In this document: positions 1 through 9,047 of the stretch, in pieces
How positions within the stretch are numbered: position 1 is the first letter of the stretch
How the letters are laid out: every line of letters starts with the position of its first letter
Assembly (NCBI GenBank): GCA_017309015.1
Contig: JAEDAG010000001.1
Span: 416,223-480,222 of the forward strand
From: Faecalicatena absiana
Lineage (GTDB): Bacteria > Bacillota > Bacilli > Lactobacillales > Lactobacillaceae
DNA: 64,000 bases
Direction: 5' to 3'
The notes under the pieces: generated by a model
Told to the model about the DNA's origin: nothing
The model's database searches: none
The model's input: only the letters and a program-made list of their open reading frames with translations
Made by a program: the position numbers and the translations under genes

Positions 1-1391
1 TCGCTCAGAACCAAGCCACAGATTGAGTGGCCGGCTTCGTGGAAGGCCACGCGCTCGCGCTCCTTCTGGGAGATCATCCGATCCTTCTTGGCTGGACCGG
101 CAATTACCCGGTCTTCGGCTTCGTCAATGTCGGCCGCGGTGATCTTGGTCCCGTTGCGGCGGGCTGCCACCAGCGCGGCTTCGTTCAGGACGTTCTCCAA
201 GTCAGCCCCGACAAAGCCAGGAGTCTGGCGGGCAACTTCCTTCAAGTCAACGTCGTCAGCCAGCGGCTTGTTCTTGGCGTGCACGCGCAGGATAGCTTCA
301 CGGCCCTTGACGTCTGGACGGCCAACCAAGACCTTCCGGTCAAAACGGCCTGGCCGGGTCAAGGCCGGGTCAAGCACGTCGGAGCGGTTGGTAGCAGCCA
401 TAACGATGACGCCTTCGTCGCCTTCAAAGCCGTCCATTTCAACCAGCAGCTGGTTCAAGGTCTGCTCGCGCTCATCATTGCCGCCGCCCTGGCCATTGCC
501 ACGCTGGCGGCCGATGGCGTCGATTTCGTCGATGAAGATGATGCTTGGCGCGTTCTTCTTGGCGTTGGTGAACAGGTCACGGACCCGGCTGGCCCCGACC
601 CCGACGAACATTTCGACGAAGTCAGAACCAGAGATTGAGAAGAACGGCACGCCGGCTTCACCGGCTACGGCCTTGGCCAGCAAGGTCTTACCAGTACCAG
701 GAGGCCCCTCAAGCAGGACGCCGGATGGAATTCTGGCCCCCAGCTTGGTGTATCTTGCTGGATTCTTCAGGAATTCAACGACTTCCACCAGTTCCTGCTT
801 TTCTTCTTCTTCACCCGCGACATCGTCAAAGCGGACCTTGTTCTTCTTAGGGTCCTGCGGCTTGACGTTTGAGCGGCCGAAGTTCATGATCCCGCCGTTG
901 CCGCCCCGGCTGCCGCCCTGGTTCATCATCATGAACATCATGACGATAAACAGGACCGTCGGAATCAGCATGACGATCGTTGAAATCCAGTTGCTTGACT
1001 GTGATTCCCCTTGAGTGCTCATCTTAGTGCTGTTTTCCTGCGCCAGGTCTTGAACCTTCTTGACGCTGGAATCATTCTCCAACATCGTGGTGGAGAAGCC
1101 AGTCACCTTTGACGTTGAGCTTCCGCCAAACCAGTCGTTGCTTGACGCCGTCTTGGTCCGGCTTTCCTTGTAGGTCCCGGTAACCGCGTAGACGCCGTTT
1201 GACGGCTGGACGTTGAAGCTCTTGACCTCACCGGCTTTCAGGTCCTTGACGAATTCAGAGTAGCTGATGTTCTCAGTTGCCCCTGAAGACGACTGACCGC
1301 CGAGGAGGAAATTGATGCCCCAAAGGAGAAGCAAAAATACGACTATGTAGAATAGACCATTGCTAAATAGTCGATTCCGATTATTTTTCAT
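1..1391 (-). CDS. ftsH: ATP-dependent zinc metalloprotease FtsH (3' end outside window)
   Basis: Membrane-anchored AAA+ protease that degrades misfolded membrane proteins and some regulators. The first 463 residues lie in the window. An N-terminal membrane helix (about residues 8-28) is followed by an extracytoplasmic segment, a second helix rich in Met and Ile (about 135-155), then the AAA module with Walker A GPPGTGKT near residue 230 and Walker B IIFIDEID near 287. The zinc site HEAGH is at residues 451-455, only nine codons before the window edge, so most of the peptidase domain is missing from view. The start ATG (1389-1391) follows a good AGGTC-type ribosome site. It is the last gene visible of the pth-mfd-divIC-tilS-ftsH cluster. 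Identity is very sure. Confidence 0.97.
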   Translation of the reverse strand, partial: MKNNRNRLFSNGLFYIVVFLLLLWGINFLLGGQSSSGATENISYSEFVKDLKAGEVKSFNVQPSNGVYAVTGTYKESRTKTASSNDWFGGSSTSKVTGFSTTMLENDSSVKKVQDLAQENSTKMSTQGESQSSNWISTIVMLIPTVLFIVMMFMMMNQGGSRGGNGGIMNFGRSNVKPQDPKKNKVRFDDVAGEEEEKQELVEVVEFLKNPARYTKLGARIPSGVLLEGPPGTGKTLLAKAVAGEAGVPFFSISGSDFVEMFVGVGASRVRDLFTNAKKNAPSIIFIDEIDAIGRQRGNGQGGGNDEREQTLNQLLVEMDGFEGDEGVIVMAATNRSDVLDPALTRPGRFDRKVLVGRPDVKGREAILRVHAKNKPLADDVDLKEVARQTPGFVGADLENVLNEAALVAARRNGTKITAADIDEAEDRVIAGPAKKDRMISQKERERVAFHEAGHSICGLVLS

Positions 1392-1467
1392 AAATGACCT
1401 CCGTCAGATCGAAGAATTACTTCTCAAATTTTAACATAAACAAGGGCGATTATCTAAAATTTGCCTC

Positions 1468-2796
1468 TTACTTTTCGCGTCGTGGCGCAATTTTCCGCAA
1501 ATAAAGACAAACGCGCCGGTCTTGGCTGCTTCTGGGCCTTTTTTGGTAGGCATATTCGACATAGGCCGGCTCATCCCCAGCAAAAATGCTGAGGCAGCTG
1601 CCGCGCAGGGCCAAGGGAATGCCGCTGGCGGCAAACTCTTTCTTGCTTTTAGCGTGGTGGCCGCTGGCCAGGAGCAATTTCTGTCCGGCGGGCAAGGACC
1701 CGTAGCGGATTTGGCCAGGCGCCAGATAAAAGCTGGCAGTCAATGTCCACTGCTCTTGGTCAAGCTGGCCCGCCGGCTCATCCGTCAACAGGTATGTCCT
1801 GTCCTGAAAGGCGAACGGCTGGTTCAAGGCCAGCTGGCGCAAAGGCTGCGGCTTTGGCCGCCGGCTGGGATAGAGCCACCAGCGCTTCTGGTAGCACTGG
1901 ACGGTCAGACCGCCCTTTTCCTGCGTTTTTCCTTGTTTTAGCAACTGTACATCTAATTGTACTCTTTTATGATATTTTTTCGCGATAAAGTTGCTTAAAT
2001 GCAGCCCTAAAAGTTCCGGCGGCAAGCCGTCAGCGAGCCGCCACCCCAGACCAGGAACCAATTCCGGCTCAGGCAGCCCGGCCTGCGCACTGACCGTCAA
2101 TTGCTTCATCCCCTGCCGGAAGCGGTTGGCATTTTCCACCAGCTTGGGATTTTCCTGTTTGAGCAGGGGCAGGACATGGTGGCGCAGCCGGTTGCGCAGG
2201 GTTTCATCCGCCAGGTTGGTCTGGTCAAGCACGTAAGGGATTTGCCTTTTCTGGACATAAGCCAGCAATTCTGCTTTTTCAAAATTCAAGAGCGGCCGCA
2301 AAAGCTTGATTCCGCCGCGCTCTGAGACGGCCTGCAGGCTGTCCATTTCCTGGGGAATACCTGACCGGAGAAATTTGATCAGGATGTTTTCAATCAAGTC
2401 GTCCCCGTGGTGGGCCGTCAGCAGGTAGTCCGCGCCAATTTCCCGGGCTGTCTTTTCCAAGAAAGCATAGCGCCAGTTCCGGGCCGCGGCTTCTATTCCC
2501 TTGCCGTTTTCCGGCTGCTGGTCTTTAGGCCACTTGGTCTCAAACAGGCTGATGGCCTTTTGCTGGCAGTATTCCTGGAGGACTTGGCTTTCTTGGAAGC
2601 TGTCCGCGCGCAGCTGGTGGTCCAGGTGGGCTGCGCAGATCGTGCAGCCTTCTGTTTTTGCCAGTTCAGTCAATAAATCCAGCAGGGCCATGGAATCCGG
2701 ACCGCCGCTGGCAGCCACCAGCAGCTTCCTGCCTTTTAAAGGCAGCTGCTGCTGCTTGAAAAAGCTGGCCAGCTTCTTTGTTTCATCGTTTATCAT
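1468..2796 (-). CDS. tilS: tRNA(Ile)-lysidine synthase TilS
   Basis: Converts the wobble C34 of tRNA-Ile(CAU) to lysidine with ATP and lysine, so the tRNA reads AUA instead of AUG; essential in most bacteria. The N-type ATP pyrophosphatase loop SGGPDS is at residues 30-35 and the helical substrate-binding part and a small C-terminal TilS domain follow, giving 442 residues, normal for Gram-positive TilS. It lies between the S1-domain gene and ftsH. In many Bacillus and Lactobacillus genomes hpt sits between tilS and ftsH; here only 76 bp separate them and no hpt is present. Confidence 0.95.
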   Translation of the reverse strand: MINDETKKLASFFKQQQLPLKGRKLLVAASGGPDSMALLDLLTELAKTEGCTICAAHLDHQLRADSFQESQVLQEYCQQKAISLFETKWPKDQQPENGKGIEAAARNWRYAFLEKTAREIGADYLLTAHHGDDLIENILIKFLRSGIPQEMDSLQAVSERGGIKLLRPLLNFEKAELLAYVQKRQIPYVLDQTNLADETLRNRLRHHVLPLLKQENPKLVENANRFRQGMKQLTVSAQAGLPEPELVPGLGWRLADGLPPELLGLHLSNFIAKKYHKRVQLDVQLLKQGKTQEKGGLTVQCYQKRWWLYPSRRPKPQPLRQLALNQPFAFQDRTYLLTDEPAGQLDQEQWTLTASFYLAPGQIRYGSLPAGQKLLLASGHHAKSKKEFAASGIPLALRGSCLSIFAGDEPAYVEYAYQKRPRSSQDRRVCLYLRKIAPRREK

Positions 2797-2817
2797 CGTT
2801 GCTCGTCAATGCTTTCT

Positions 2818-2850
2818 ACAAAAAAATGACCCATCCCTGGGTCATTTGCT
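2818..2850 (-). terminator. Intrinsic terminator after the divIC-S1 genes
   Basis: The hairpin AAATGACCCA-loop-TGGGTCATTT is followed on the minus strand by a T run. It lies between the S1-domain gene and tilS, so it should end or attenuate transcription coming from divIC and the S1 gene. Confidence 0.7.
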
Positions 2851-2861
2851 AGTTTATGCTC

Positions 2862-3224
2862 TTATTCAGCTGCCGCCAAAACGGCTTCCAGCTGCTTGAT
2901 TTCTGCCTGCGCCTTGGCGTCGACCTCATTCAGGGTCTGGGCGAACTGGCTTGGCGTCAGCTGGCTGAACTGGTTGGCCGGGTCAGGCAGGTCAGGATCA
3001 TTGACCCGGCGGATTGACAGGTCATAGCGGCCCTTGCGGATCTGCTGGACGACCACCCGAACTTCCTGGCCGATTTGGTAGCGCTGGCGCTCTCTAAGCC
3101 ATTCCTGGCCAAAGTCATTTCGGTGAACCAAGCCGCGGTGATGCTGCGGCAGGGTCACGAAGATCCCTAAGTCGGTGATGTTGTTGATCACCCCGTCAAA
3201 GCGCTGGCCAGTTTGAATTTTCAT
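2862..3224 (-). CDS. S1 RNA-binding domain protein (YabR-like)
   Basis: 120-residue protein whose first 70 residues form one S1/OB-fold RNA-binding domain (FDGVINNITDLGIFVTLP, then the HRGLVHRND segment typical of S1 domains). The C-terminal tail is Gln/Ala/Glu rich and probably helical. The start codon overlaps the last bases of divIC, so the two are translationally coupled. This matches YabR/GSP13-like general stress proteins found after divIC in Bacillus; the exact role is not known. Family assignment is firm, function is inference. Confidence 0.85.
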   Translation of the reverse strand: MKIQTGQRFDGVINNITDLGIFVTLPQHHRGLVHRNDFGQEWLRERQRYQIGQEVRVVVQQIRKGRYDLSIRRVNDPDLPDPANQFSQLTPSQFAQTLNEVDAKAQAEIKQLEAVLAAAE

Positions 3225-3604
3225 TGCTTGTCATCACCTTGTTCGTTAACGTTGTAGACCTTTTCGTTGGCCTTGGTGTACTTGTACTTGTAGCGGATCA
3301 GCTTGGCCACGTAGTCGCTGTCCTTCAAGTCGTCACGCTTTTCGCGCAATTTCTTGTTGTTGGACTTGACTTGCGCCAGACTGGTCTTGTTGGTGGCCAC
3401 CTGCTGCTCAACCTTCTTGGTCCGGGCATGGGTAACCACCAGCTGAAAGCCAAGCAGGAGAAACAGCACTAAAAAGCCGGCAATAATCCGGTTGCGGCGC
3501 ACCCGGTGCACCTCTTTAAACTTTCTCTGCCGTGACTTCAGCTTTCTGACCTGACTGTCAGGCCGCAGCTGCGTAATCTTCTCTGAGTTGTCGTTTCTAC
3601 CCAT
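3221..3604 (-). CDS. divIC: Septum formation initiator DivIC/FtsB-type
   Basis: 127-residue bitopic membrane protein. A basic cytoplasmic N-terminus (residues 1-40, with RKLKSRQRKFKEVHRVRRNR) is followed by one hydrophobic helix (about 41-60) and an extracytoplasmic coiled coil with heptad-like KVEQQVATNKTSLAQVKSNN. This is the DivIC/FtsB architecture; the protein works with FtsL and DivIB at the division septum. It sits where divIC is expected, between rqcP and the S1-domain gene, and overlaps the latter by four bases. Confidence 0.88.
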   Translation of the reverse strand: MGRNDNSEKITQLRPDSQVRKLKSRQRKFKEVHRVRRNRIIAGFLVLFLLLGFQLVVTHARTKKVEQQVATNKTSLAQVKSNNKKLREKRDDLKDSDYVAKLIRYKYKYTKANEKVYNVNEQGDDKQ

Positions 3605-3701
3605 CGTGCTGTCCTATTATCCTAAAAATACAGATTATCCTAATTATCCAAAATATCGGTAAATTTATACTTTAGTATAACAGCTTCCTGGGTAAAAGTC
3701 A

Positions 3702-3944
3702 TCAGTCAACCAGTTCGTAAAGGTCGCTGGCTTCGGCTTTTTTCGTGGTTTCCCGGATGTCCAGGACCCGGGCCTTGACGACCCGCGTCCCATAAGCAAC
3801 CGCGATGACGTCGCCAATGGCCACGTTGTAGCTGGACTTGACTGCCTTGCCGTTGACGCTGACGCGGCCCTGGTCGGCCATTTCCTTGGCGACGGTACGC
3901 CGCTTGACCAGGCGGGAAATCTTTAAAAACTTGTCAATTCGCAT
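3702..3944 (-). CDS. rqcP: S4-domain ribosome quality-control factor RqcP (YabO)
   Basis: 80-residue protein that is essentially one S4 RNA-binding domain (MRIDKFLKISRLVKRRTVAK at the start, GRVSVNGK in the middle). Members of this family bind stalled 50S subunits with RqcH and assist Ala-tailing of incomplete chains. Position directly after mfd and before divIC agrees with Bacillus yabO. Start ATG at 3942-3944 gives the full S4 domain. Confidence 0.9.
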   Translation of the reverse strand: MRIDKFLKISRLVKRRTVAKEMADQGRVSVNGKAVKSSYNVAIGDVIAVAYGTRVVKARVLDIRETTKKAEASDLYELVD

Positions 3945-3982
3945 ATTTTGCCTCTTTTCTTGCCTTTTTTATCTGATTTGCC

Positions 3983-6900
3983 TTATCTTTGAATAATCTT
4001 GGCCGCGGCCTGGATAAAGGTTCCCAGCTCTGAGAACATCGTCCGTCGCTTGGCCTGAGGCGGCACTTCCAGCAGGACGACCATTTTCTGGTCAGGCCGC
4101 ATGCTGATCCGGGCCTTCCAGGAAACGTGCTCCAGGGCCTTGAAGATGTTCGGTCCGCTCAATTCCTTTGACGCTGACGCGGAGAAGACCACCTTGATCT
4201 TGGCTTCTTTGCGCCGCTTGTCGGTCTGCTTGGTCATCGTCAGCACCTGTGCCAGGTCGCAGGCTGCCTTCAAGCCGGCCATGCTGAGCAGGTTCTCGAC
4301 TGCTTCCGGGTAGTCGCCAAAGCGATCCAGAAGCTCGTCTTCAATGTCCTGCAGCTCTTGCTCACTGGCAATGCCCTTGATCTTTTTGTAAAATTCGATT
4401 TTTTGCTCTTGGTCGGCAATATAGCTGGATGGAATATAGGCTTCCAAGCCCAGATCAAGCTCTGAATTGGACTTGACCGTCTGCTTTTGTCCCTTGCGCG
4501 CTTTAATGGCATCAGCCAACATTTGCGAATAGAGGTCATAGCCGACAGAGTCGATAAAGCCGTGCTGCTTGGCCCCAAGCATGTTTCCGGCCCCTCTGAT
4601 TGACAGATCCCGCATGGCAATCTTGAAGCCGGCCCCTAGTTCCGTAAAGTCGCGGATGGCATCCAGACGTTTTTCGCCCACTTCCGTCAAAACCTTGTTG
4701 GGCTGGTACAAGAAGTAGGCATAGGCCAGACGGGCGCTGCGCCCAATCCGTCCCCGGAGCTGGTAAAGCTGGCTGAGTCCGTAGCGGTCAGCGTCCTCAA
4801 TAATCATCGTGTTGACGTTTGGCATGTCGATCCCGGTTTCGATGATGGTCGTCGTCACCAGGATATCGAATTCTCTTTCCAAAAAGCGGTGCAGAATGTC
4901 TTCCAGCTGCCCCTCGCTCATCTGCCCGTGGGCATAGGCGATTCTGGCTTCCGGGAGCAGGGCTTCCAGCCTGGCCACCGTTTCCTCGATGTCGCCGACC
5001 CGGTTGTGCAGGTAAAAAATCTGCCCGTCTCTTTGCATTTCCCGCTCACAGGCTTCTTTAATGGTGCCCGGCAATTGCTCAAGCACGTAAGTCTGGATAG
5101 GATAGCGGTTTTGCGGCGGCGTTTCCATGACGGACAAATCGCGTACCCCCACCATGGACATGTGCAGGGTCCGGGGAATCGGCGTCGCGGTCAGGGTCAA
5201 AACGTCAATGTTGGTCTTCAGCTGCTTGAGCTTTTCCTTATGCTTGACCCCAAAGCGCTGCTCTTCATCGATCACCAGCAGTCCCAGGTCCTTAAAGCCA
5301 ACGTCCTTGGACAGGATCCGGTGGGTGCCGACAACTAAGTCAATGCTGCCGTCCTTCAGGCCCGCGATGATCTTTTTGGACTCTGCTGGCGTTTGGAAGC
5401 GCGACAAACTGGCTACTTCCACGGGGAAGCCCTGGAAGCGGTCTTTAATCGTCTCATAGTGCTGCTGGGCCAGGATCGTGGTCGGCACTAAGAAGGCCAC
5501 CTGCTTGCCATCCAGAATCGCCTTAAAGGCAGCTCTGAGGGCTACTTCCGTCTTCCCGAAGCCAACGTCCCCGACTACCAGCCGGTCCATTGGCCGGGGC
5601 GATTCCATGTCCGCCTTGATCTCGCGCAGGGTCTGCAGCTGGTCAGGCGTCTCCTGGTAAGGGAAGGCATCCTCAAAGGCCCGCTGGTCAGCATTGTCTT
5701 TTGAAAAAGCAAAGCCCTGTTCGGATTCGCGCTTGGCATAAAGGTCAATCAGGTCATCCGCGATGTCTTCCACCTTGGCTTGAACCTTGCGCTTGGTCTT
5801 GGCCCATTCGCTGCCGCCCAGCTTGTTGATGTGCGGGGCCTTGCCTTCAGAAGCGACGTATTTTTGCACCAAGCCCAGCTGGTCAGCTGGAACGAAGAGC
5901 TGGTCGCCCTTTTGGTAGGTGATCGTGATGTAGTCGCGCTTCTTGCCGTCAGTCTCCAGAGTCTTGATCCCTTCAAAGCGGCCAATCCCGTGGTTGACGT
6001 GCACCACGTAGTCGCCCGGCTTAAGCTCCGTATAGTTGCGCAGGCGCTGGGCATTTTCCAGGGTCTTGATCCGCCGCTTGGGCTGGCTGGTCTTGTTGAA
6101 CAGCTCCTTTTGGGTCAAATAGACCAGCTTGCGGCTTGGCAACAGGAAGCCGCTGGGCATGGCGCCAACGATGATCTGAGCCCGCCCTTCAAGCAGGTCT
6201 TCGGCCCGGCACAAGGGATAGTGCATGTCGAAGTCGTTGAAGGTGATGCTCATCTGCTTGGCCTGCTTCTCCGTAGCGGCCTGCAGGATGACGGTCTGTC
6301 CGCCCTTCAGGTATGAAGTCACTTCCGTGTGCAAAAGCGGCATTTGGCCAAAGAACTGCTGGGGCTCCCGACTGTCCCACTCCAAGTGCTGGCCAAAGCG
6401 CAGGCGGCCCATGGACCGCTTGAACAGGCTGGCAAAAATCCGGTGGTGGCGGTCCCTCTTTAAGACTGCCCCGAAATCCAGGCGCAAGGTCTGCCTTGGC
6501 AGCAATTCCCCGCTTTCCAGCTGGCTGTTGAGATAGTCCTGGTTGGCCGCGTCGATGGCTTCAACGCTGTCAGTGATCGGCTTCCAGTCATTAAAGAAGA
6601 GAAGCGCGTCCTTGGGCAGGTAGTCCAGCAGGCTGCTGGCCTTGGGGTTCAAGTAGTCCACATAGCTGGCACGATTTTCCGGCAGCTCCCCGCTGGCCAG
6701 GGCTTCTTGCGCCAAAGTCAGCTGGGTGGACAAGTCCTTGCCAGCTTTTTCAGCCGCTGCCAGGTCTTTGGCCAGCAAGTCTCCGGCCTGCAGGATGGCC
6801 TCTGGGGAATAGACCTGGTCGATTGCCGCGGAAATGGTCACTTGGTCCAAGTCCTCCTGGCTGCGCTGGCTCGCCAGGTCAAAAGTCTTGACCGTGTCCA

Positions 6901-7495
6901 CTTCATCGCCGAAGAACTCAAGCCGGACCGGCTCTTCCCGGTCCAGCGGGTAGATATCGACGATATCCCCGCGCATGGCAAATTCCCCTGGCCGCTGGAC
7001 CAGGGCTCCTTTCTTATAGCCTGACTGCCTGAGCCAGGCCGCCAGGTCGGCTAGTTCAACCTCATCTTCCGGCTGGAAAGTCCGCTTGGCCTTCTTAAAG
7101 GCGGCAGGATCCGAAAGCTTGTACTGCAAGCCCTGCGGGGTCGTGATAATGATCCCGCTCTGGCCGCTCAAGGCCAGGTTCAGCGCCTGAATCCGGCTTG
7201 AGAGCTCATCTGGCGAGCTGACGGCCGTCTGGGTGGCAATCGTTGGATCCAGGGTGAACAGCTGGACCTGTTCATCAGCAAACAGGCCGACCAGGTCGCT
7301 GTAGCGCTCCTGGGCCTTGTGTTCATTTTCTTCAACGATTAAGACCGTCCCCGGCCGCTGGGCCAGCAGGTACTGCAAAAAGAAGGCGAAAGCACCACGC
7401 TCGGCCCCCGTCAAAAGCGAGTTCTTGACCGCGGATGTTTTCGCGATGAAGTCATTGACCTGCTGGTCGTCTTTTAAGAAATCAATTAATTGCAT
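3983..7495 (-). CDS. mfd: Transcription-repair coupling factor Mfd
   Basis: 1170-residue translocase that removes stalled RNA polymerase at DNA lesions and recruits UvrA. Order of parts: UvrB-like N-terminal module, CarD-type RNA-polymerase interaction domain near residue 500 (KPGDYVVHVNHGIGRFEG), superfamily 2 helicase core with Walker A GDVGFGKTE near residue 640 and the DEEQRF box near 743, then the C-terminal TRCF domain. Length is normal for the family. It follows pth by 19 bp and belongs to the same operon. Confidence 0.97.
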   Translation of the reverse strand: MQLIDFLKDDQQVNDFIAKTSAVKNSLLTGAERGAFAFFLQYLLAQRPGTVLIVEENEHKAQERYSDLVGLFADEQVQLFTLDPTIATQTAVSSPDELSSRIQALNLALSGQSGIIITTPQGLQYKLSDPAAFKKAKRTFQPEDEVELADLAAWLRQSGYKKGALVQRPGEFAMRGDIVDIYPLDREEPVRLEFFGDEVDTVKTFDLASQRSQEDLDQVTISAAIDQVYSPEAILQAGDLLAKDLAAAEKAGKDLSTQLTLAQEALASGELPENRASYVDYLNPKASSLLDYLPKDALLFFNDWKPITDSVEAIDAANQDYLNSQLESGELLPRQTLRLDFGAVLKRDRHHRIFASLFKRSMGRLRFGQHLEWDSREPQQFFGQMPLLHTEVTSYLKGGQTVILQAATEKQAKQMSITFNDFDMHYPLCRAEDLLEGRAQIIVGAMPSGFLLPSRKLVYLTQKELFNKTSQPKRRIKTLENAQRLRNYTELKPGDYVVHVNHGIGRFEGIKTLETDGKKRDYITITYQKGDQLFVPADQLGLVQKYVASEGKAPHINKLGGSEWAKTKRKVQAKVEDIADDLIDLYAKRESEQGFAFSKDNADQRAFEDAFPYQETPDQLQTLREIKADMESPRPMDRLVVGDVGFGKTEVALRAAFKAILDGKQVAFLVPTTILAQQHYETIKDRFQGFPVEVASLSRFQTPAESKKIIAGLKDGSIDLVVGTHRILSKDVGFKDLGLLVIDEEQRFGVKHKEKLKQLKTNIDVLTLTATPIPRTLHMSMVGVRDLSVMETPPQNRYPIQTYVLEQLPGTIKEACEREMQRDGQIFYLHNRVGDIEETVARLEALLPEARIAYAHGQMSEGQLEDILHRFLEREFDILVTTTIIETGIDMPNVNTMIIEDADRYGLSQLYQLRGRIGRSARLAYAYFLYQPNKVLTEVGEKRLDAIRDFTELGAGFKIAMRDLSIRGAGNMLGAKQHGFIDSVGYDLYSQMLADAIKARKGQKQTVKSNSELDLGLEAYIPSSYIADQEQKIEFYKKIKGIASEQELQDIEDELLDRFGDYPEAVENLLSMAGLKAACDLAQVLTMTKQTDKRRKEAKIKVVFSASASKELSGPNIFKALEHVSWKARISMRPDQKMVVLLEVPPQAKRRTMFSELGTFIQAAAKIIQR

Positions 7496-7514
7496 ACGCT
7501 AACAACATTTTTCC

Positions 7515-8072
7515 TTAATTGTACTTGTTCATCAAATATTGGGCACTCTTGCCGGCGATAAAGTCGTCAATGATCTTGGCGCTAGTCGCGAAGGCTTGAT
7601 CCATGGCCTTCTGCTGGTCAGCATCAAAGGGCGTCAGCACCCAGGAAACCACGCTCTGCTTTTGCGGGTGGCGGATCCCGATCTTGAGGCGGTTGAATTT
7701 CTCAGTCCCCAAGTCGGCGATGATGCTCTTGATCCCATTGTGGCCGCCTGACTTGCCGCCGGCCCGGATTCTGATCTTGGCAATCGGCATGTCCATGTCG
7801 TCGTGGATAATCAAAATGTCTTCTGGCGCGATCTTGAAGAATTTGGCTATTTGGGCCACGGAGCGGCCCGACTCGTTCATGTAGGTCTGCGGCTCCAGCA
7901 GAATGACATCTTCGCCATTGATCTTCTGCTTGCTGTAAAGGCCATCAAACTTGTCCCGGTCTAAGGTCAGCCCGTTTTCCTTCAAGTAGTGGTCCAGGGC
8001 CATGAAGCCCGTATTGTGCTTGGTGCGGTCATACTTGGCACCTGGATTGCCTAAGCCTGCGATTAATTTCAT
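7515..8072 (-). CDS. pth: Peptidyl-tRNA hydrolase
   Basis: 185-residue enzyme that cleaves peptidyl-tRNA released from ribosomes by drop-off. GLGNPG is at residues 6-11 with the catalytic His at residue 19 (KHNTGF); the DDMDMP and GGHNGIKSI motifs follow. It is the first gene of the mfd cluster on this strand and is divergent from the CBS-domain gene, so the intergenic gap 8073-8248 carries both promoters. Confidence 0.96.
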   Translation of the reverse strand: MKLIAGLGNPGAKYDRTKHNTGFMALDHYLKENGLTLDRDKFDGLYSKQKINGEDVILLEPQTYMNESGRSVAQIAKFFKIAPEDILIIHDDMDMPIAKIRIRAGGKSGGHNGIKSIIADLGTEKFNRLKIGIRHPQKQSVVSWVLTPFDADQQKAMDQAFATSAKIIDDFIAGKSAQYLMNKYN

Positions 8073-8159
8073 TTTTGCTTGTATCTCCTCGTAATCTGTA
8101 TCTTTTTTATTCTAGCACATCCCGGCAAATTCCTTATTTTAACGCTCTCTCAGTAATCT

Positions 8160-8242
8160 TTAATTTAAGCTTTTAGCATGATATAATGTGAAAGTACGAA
8201 AACATTTACATCTATTAGTATTTAGACAACTTTACCGGAGGT
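8160..8242 (+). promoter_or_regulatory. Promoter and ribosome site of the CBS-domain gene
   Basis: A TATAAT box lies at 8182-8187 inside an AT-rich stretch; no close match to TTGACA is seen at the right distance. GGAGG at about 8237-8241 is the ribosome site for the ATG at 8249. Confidence 0.5.
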
Positions 8243-8248
8243 TCTCCT

Positions 8249-8959
8249 ATGCTGATTAAATCATTGGTGATCAAGAAAGATTATTTGACGACGGTCAACG
8301 AACACGCCACCTTGGAAGAAGCCCTGAAGGTTCTGGAAAGCTCTGGCTACCGCTGCGTGCCAATTTTGGATGACAGCGGCAAGATCTTCCGCGGCAACAT
8401 CTACAAGATGCACATCTACCGCCACAAGTCCCAAGGCGGCGACATGAGCCTGCCAGTTACCTACCTGCTCAAGAACGCCACCAAGACTATCAAGATCAAC
8501 GCCCCATTCTTCCAAGTCTTCTTCACGATCAAGGACTTGCCTTACATTTCCGTTTTGGATACTGACGGCAGCTTCTATGGGATCTTGACCCACGCCCGCT
8601 TGCTGGACATGCTGTCATCCGCTTGGAACGTCAAGACTGGTGCTTACGTTTTGACCGTTTTGTCAACCAACGACAGCGGCAACCTGGCCAAGATGTGCAA
8701 GATCATCGCTAAGTTCGTCAACCTGGCCGGGGCGATGACTCTGGACGCGCCAACCGGCCAATACAACGGCAAGTACGTCCGCCGCACCTTGTTCACCCTG
8801 CCGCAAGGCACTTCAGAAATCCAGATGAAGGCTATCTGCAAGAAGCTCAAGTCCAAGGACTTCCCAGTCGTGGCCGTCGAAGACCTGGCTGCCGGCATGA
8901 ACATCATGAGCGAAGAAAAGCCTGGCGTCTTCTTAAACGAAGAAATCAACAAGCACTAA
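8249..8959 (+). CDS. CBS-pair protein, CbpA-like (possible c-di-AMP receptor)
   Basis: 236-residue cytoplasmic protein. Residues 1-130 form two CBS motifs (EEALKVLESSGYRCVPILDD, then the second ending YGILTHARLLDMLS). Residues 135-220 look like an ACT-type fold (TGAYVLTVLSTND, LFTLPQGTSEIQMKAICKKL). Two-CBS plus C-terminal domain proteins of this size in lactobacilli and Listeria include c-di-AMP-binding CbpA; that link is an inference from architecture only. It stands alone, divergent from pth and convergent with alr. Confidence 0.7.
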   Translation: MLIKSLVIKKDYLTTVNEHATLEEALKVLESSGYRCVPILDDSGKIFRGNIYKMHIYRHKSQGGDMSLPVTYLLKNATKTIKINAPFFQVFFTIKDLPYISVLDTDGSFYGILTHARLLDMLSSAWNVKTGAYVLTVLSTNDSGNLAKMCKIIAKFVNLAGAMTLDAPTGQYNGKYVRRTLFTLPQGTSEIQMKAICKKLKSKDFPVVAVEDLAAGMNIMSEEKPGVFLNEEINKH

Positions 8960-8977
8960 AAAAGCCAGCAAAACAAC

Positions 8978-9013
8978 AAAAGTTTCAGGATCAGCTGATC
9001 CTGAAACTTTTTT
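8978..9013. terminator. Bidirectional terminator between the CBS gene and alr
   Basis: Near-perfect palindrome AAAAGTTTCAGGATCA / TGATCCTGAAACTTTT with T runs on both sides; ends both the plus-strand CBS gene and the minus-strand alr transcript. Confidence 0.85.
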
Positions 9014-9047
9014 CTTTGAAATTCGTTATTTTCGCAACTTTTTCAGC

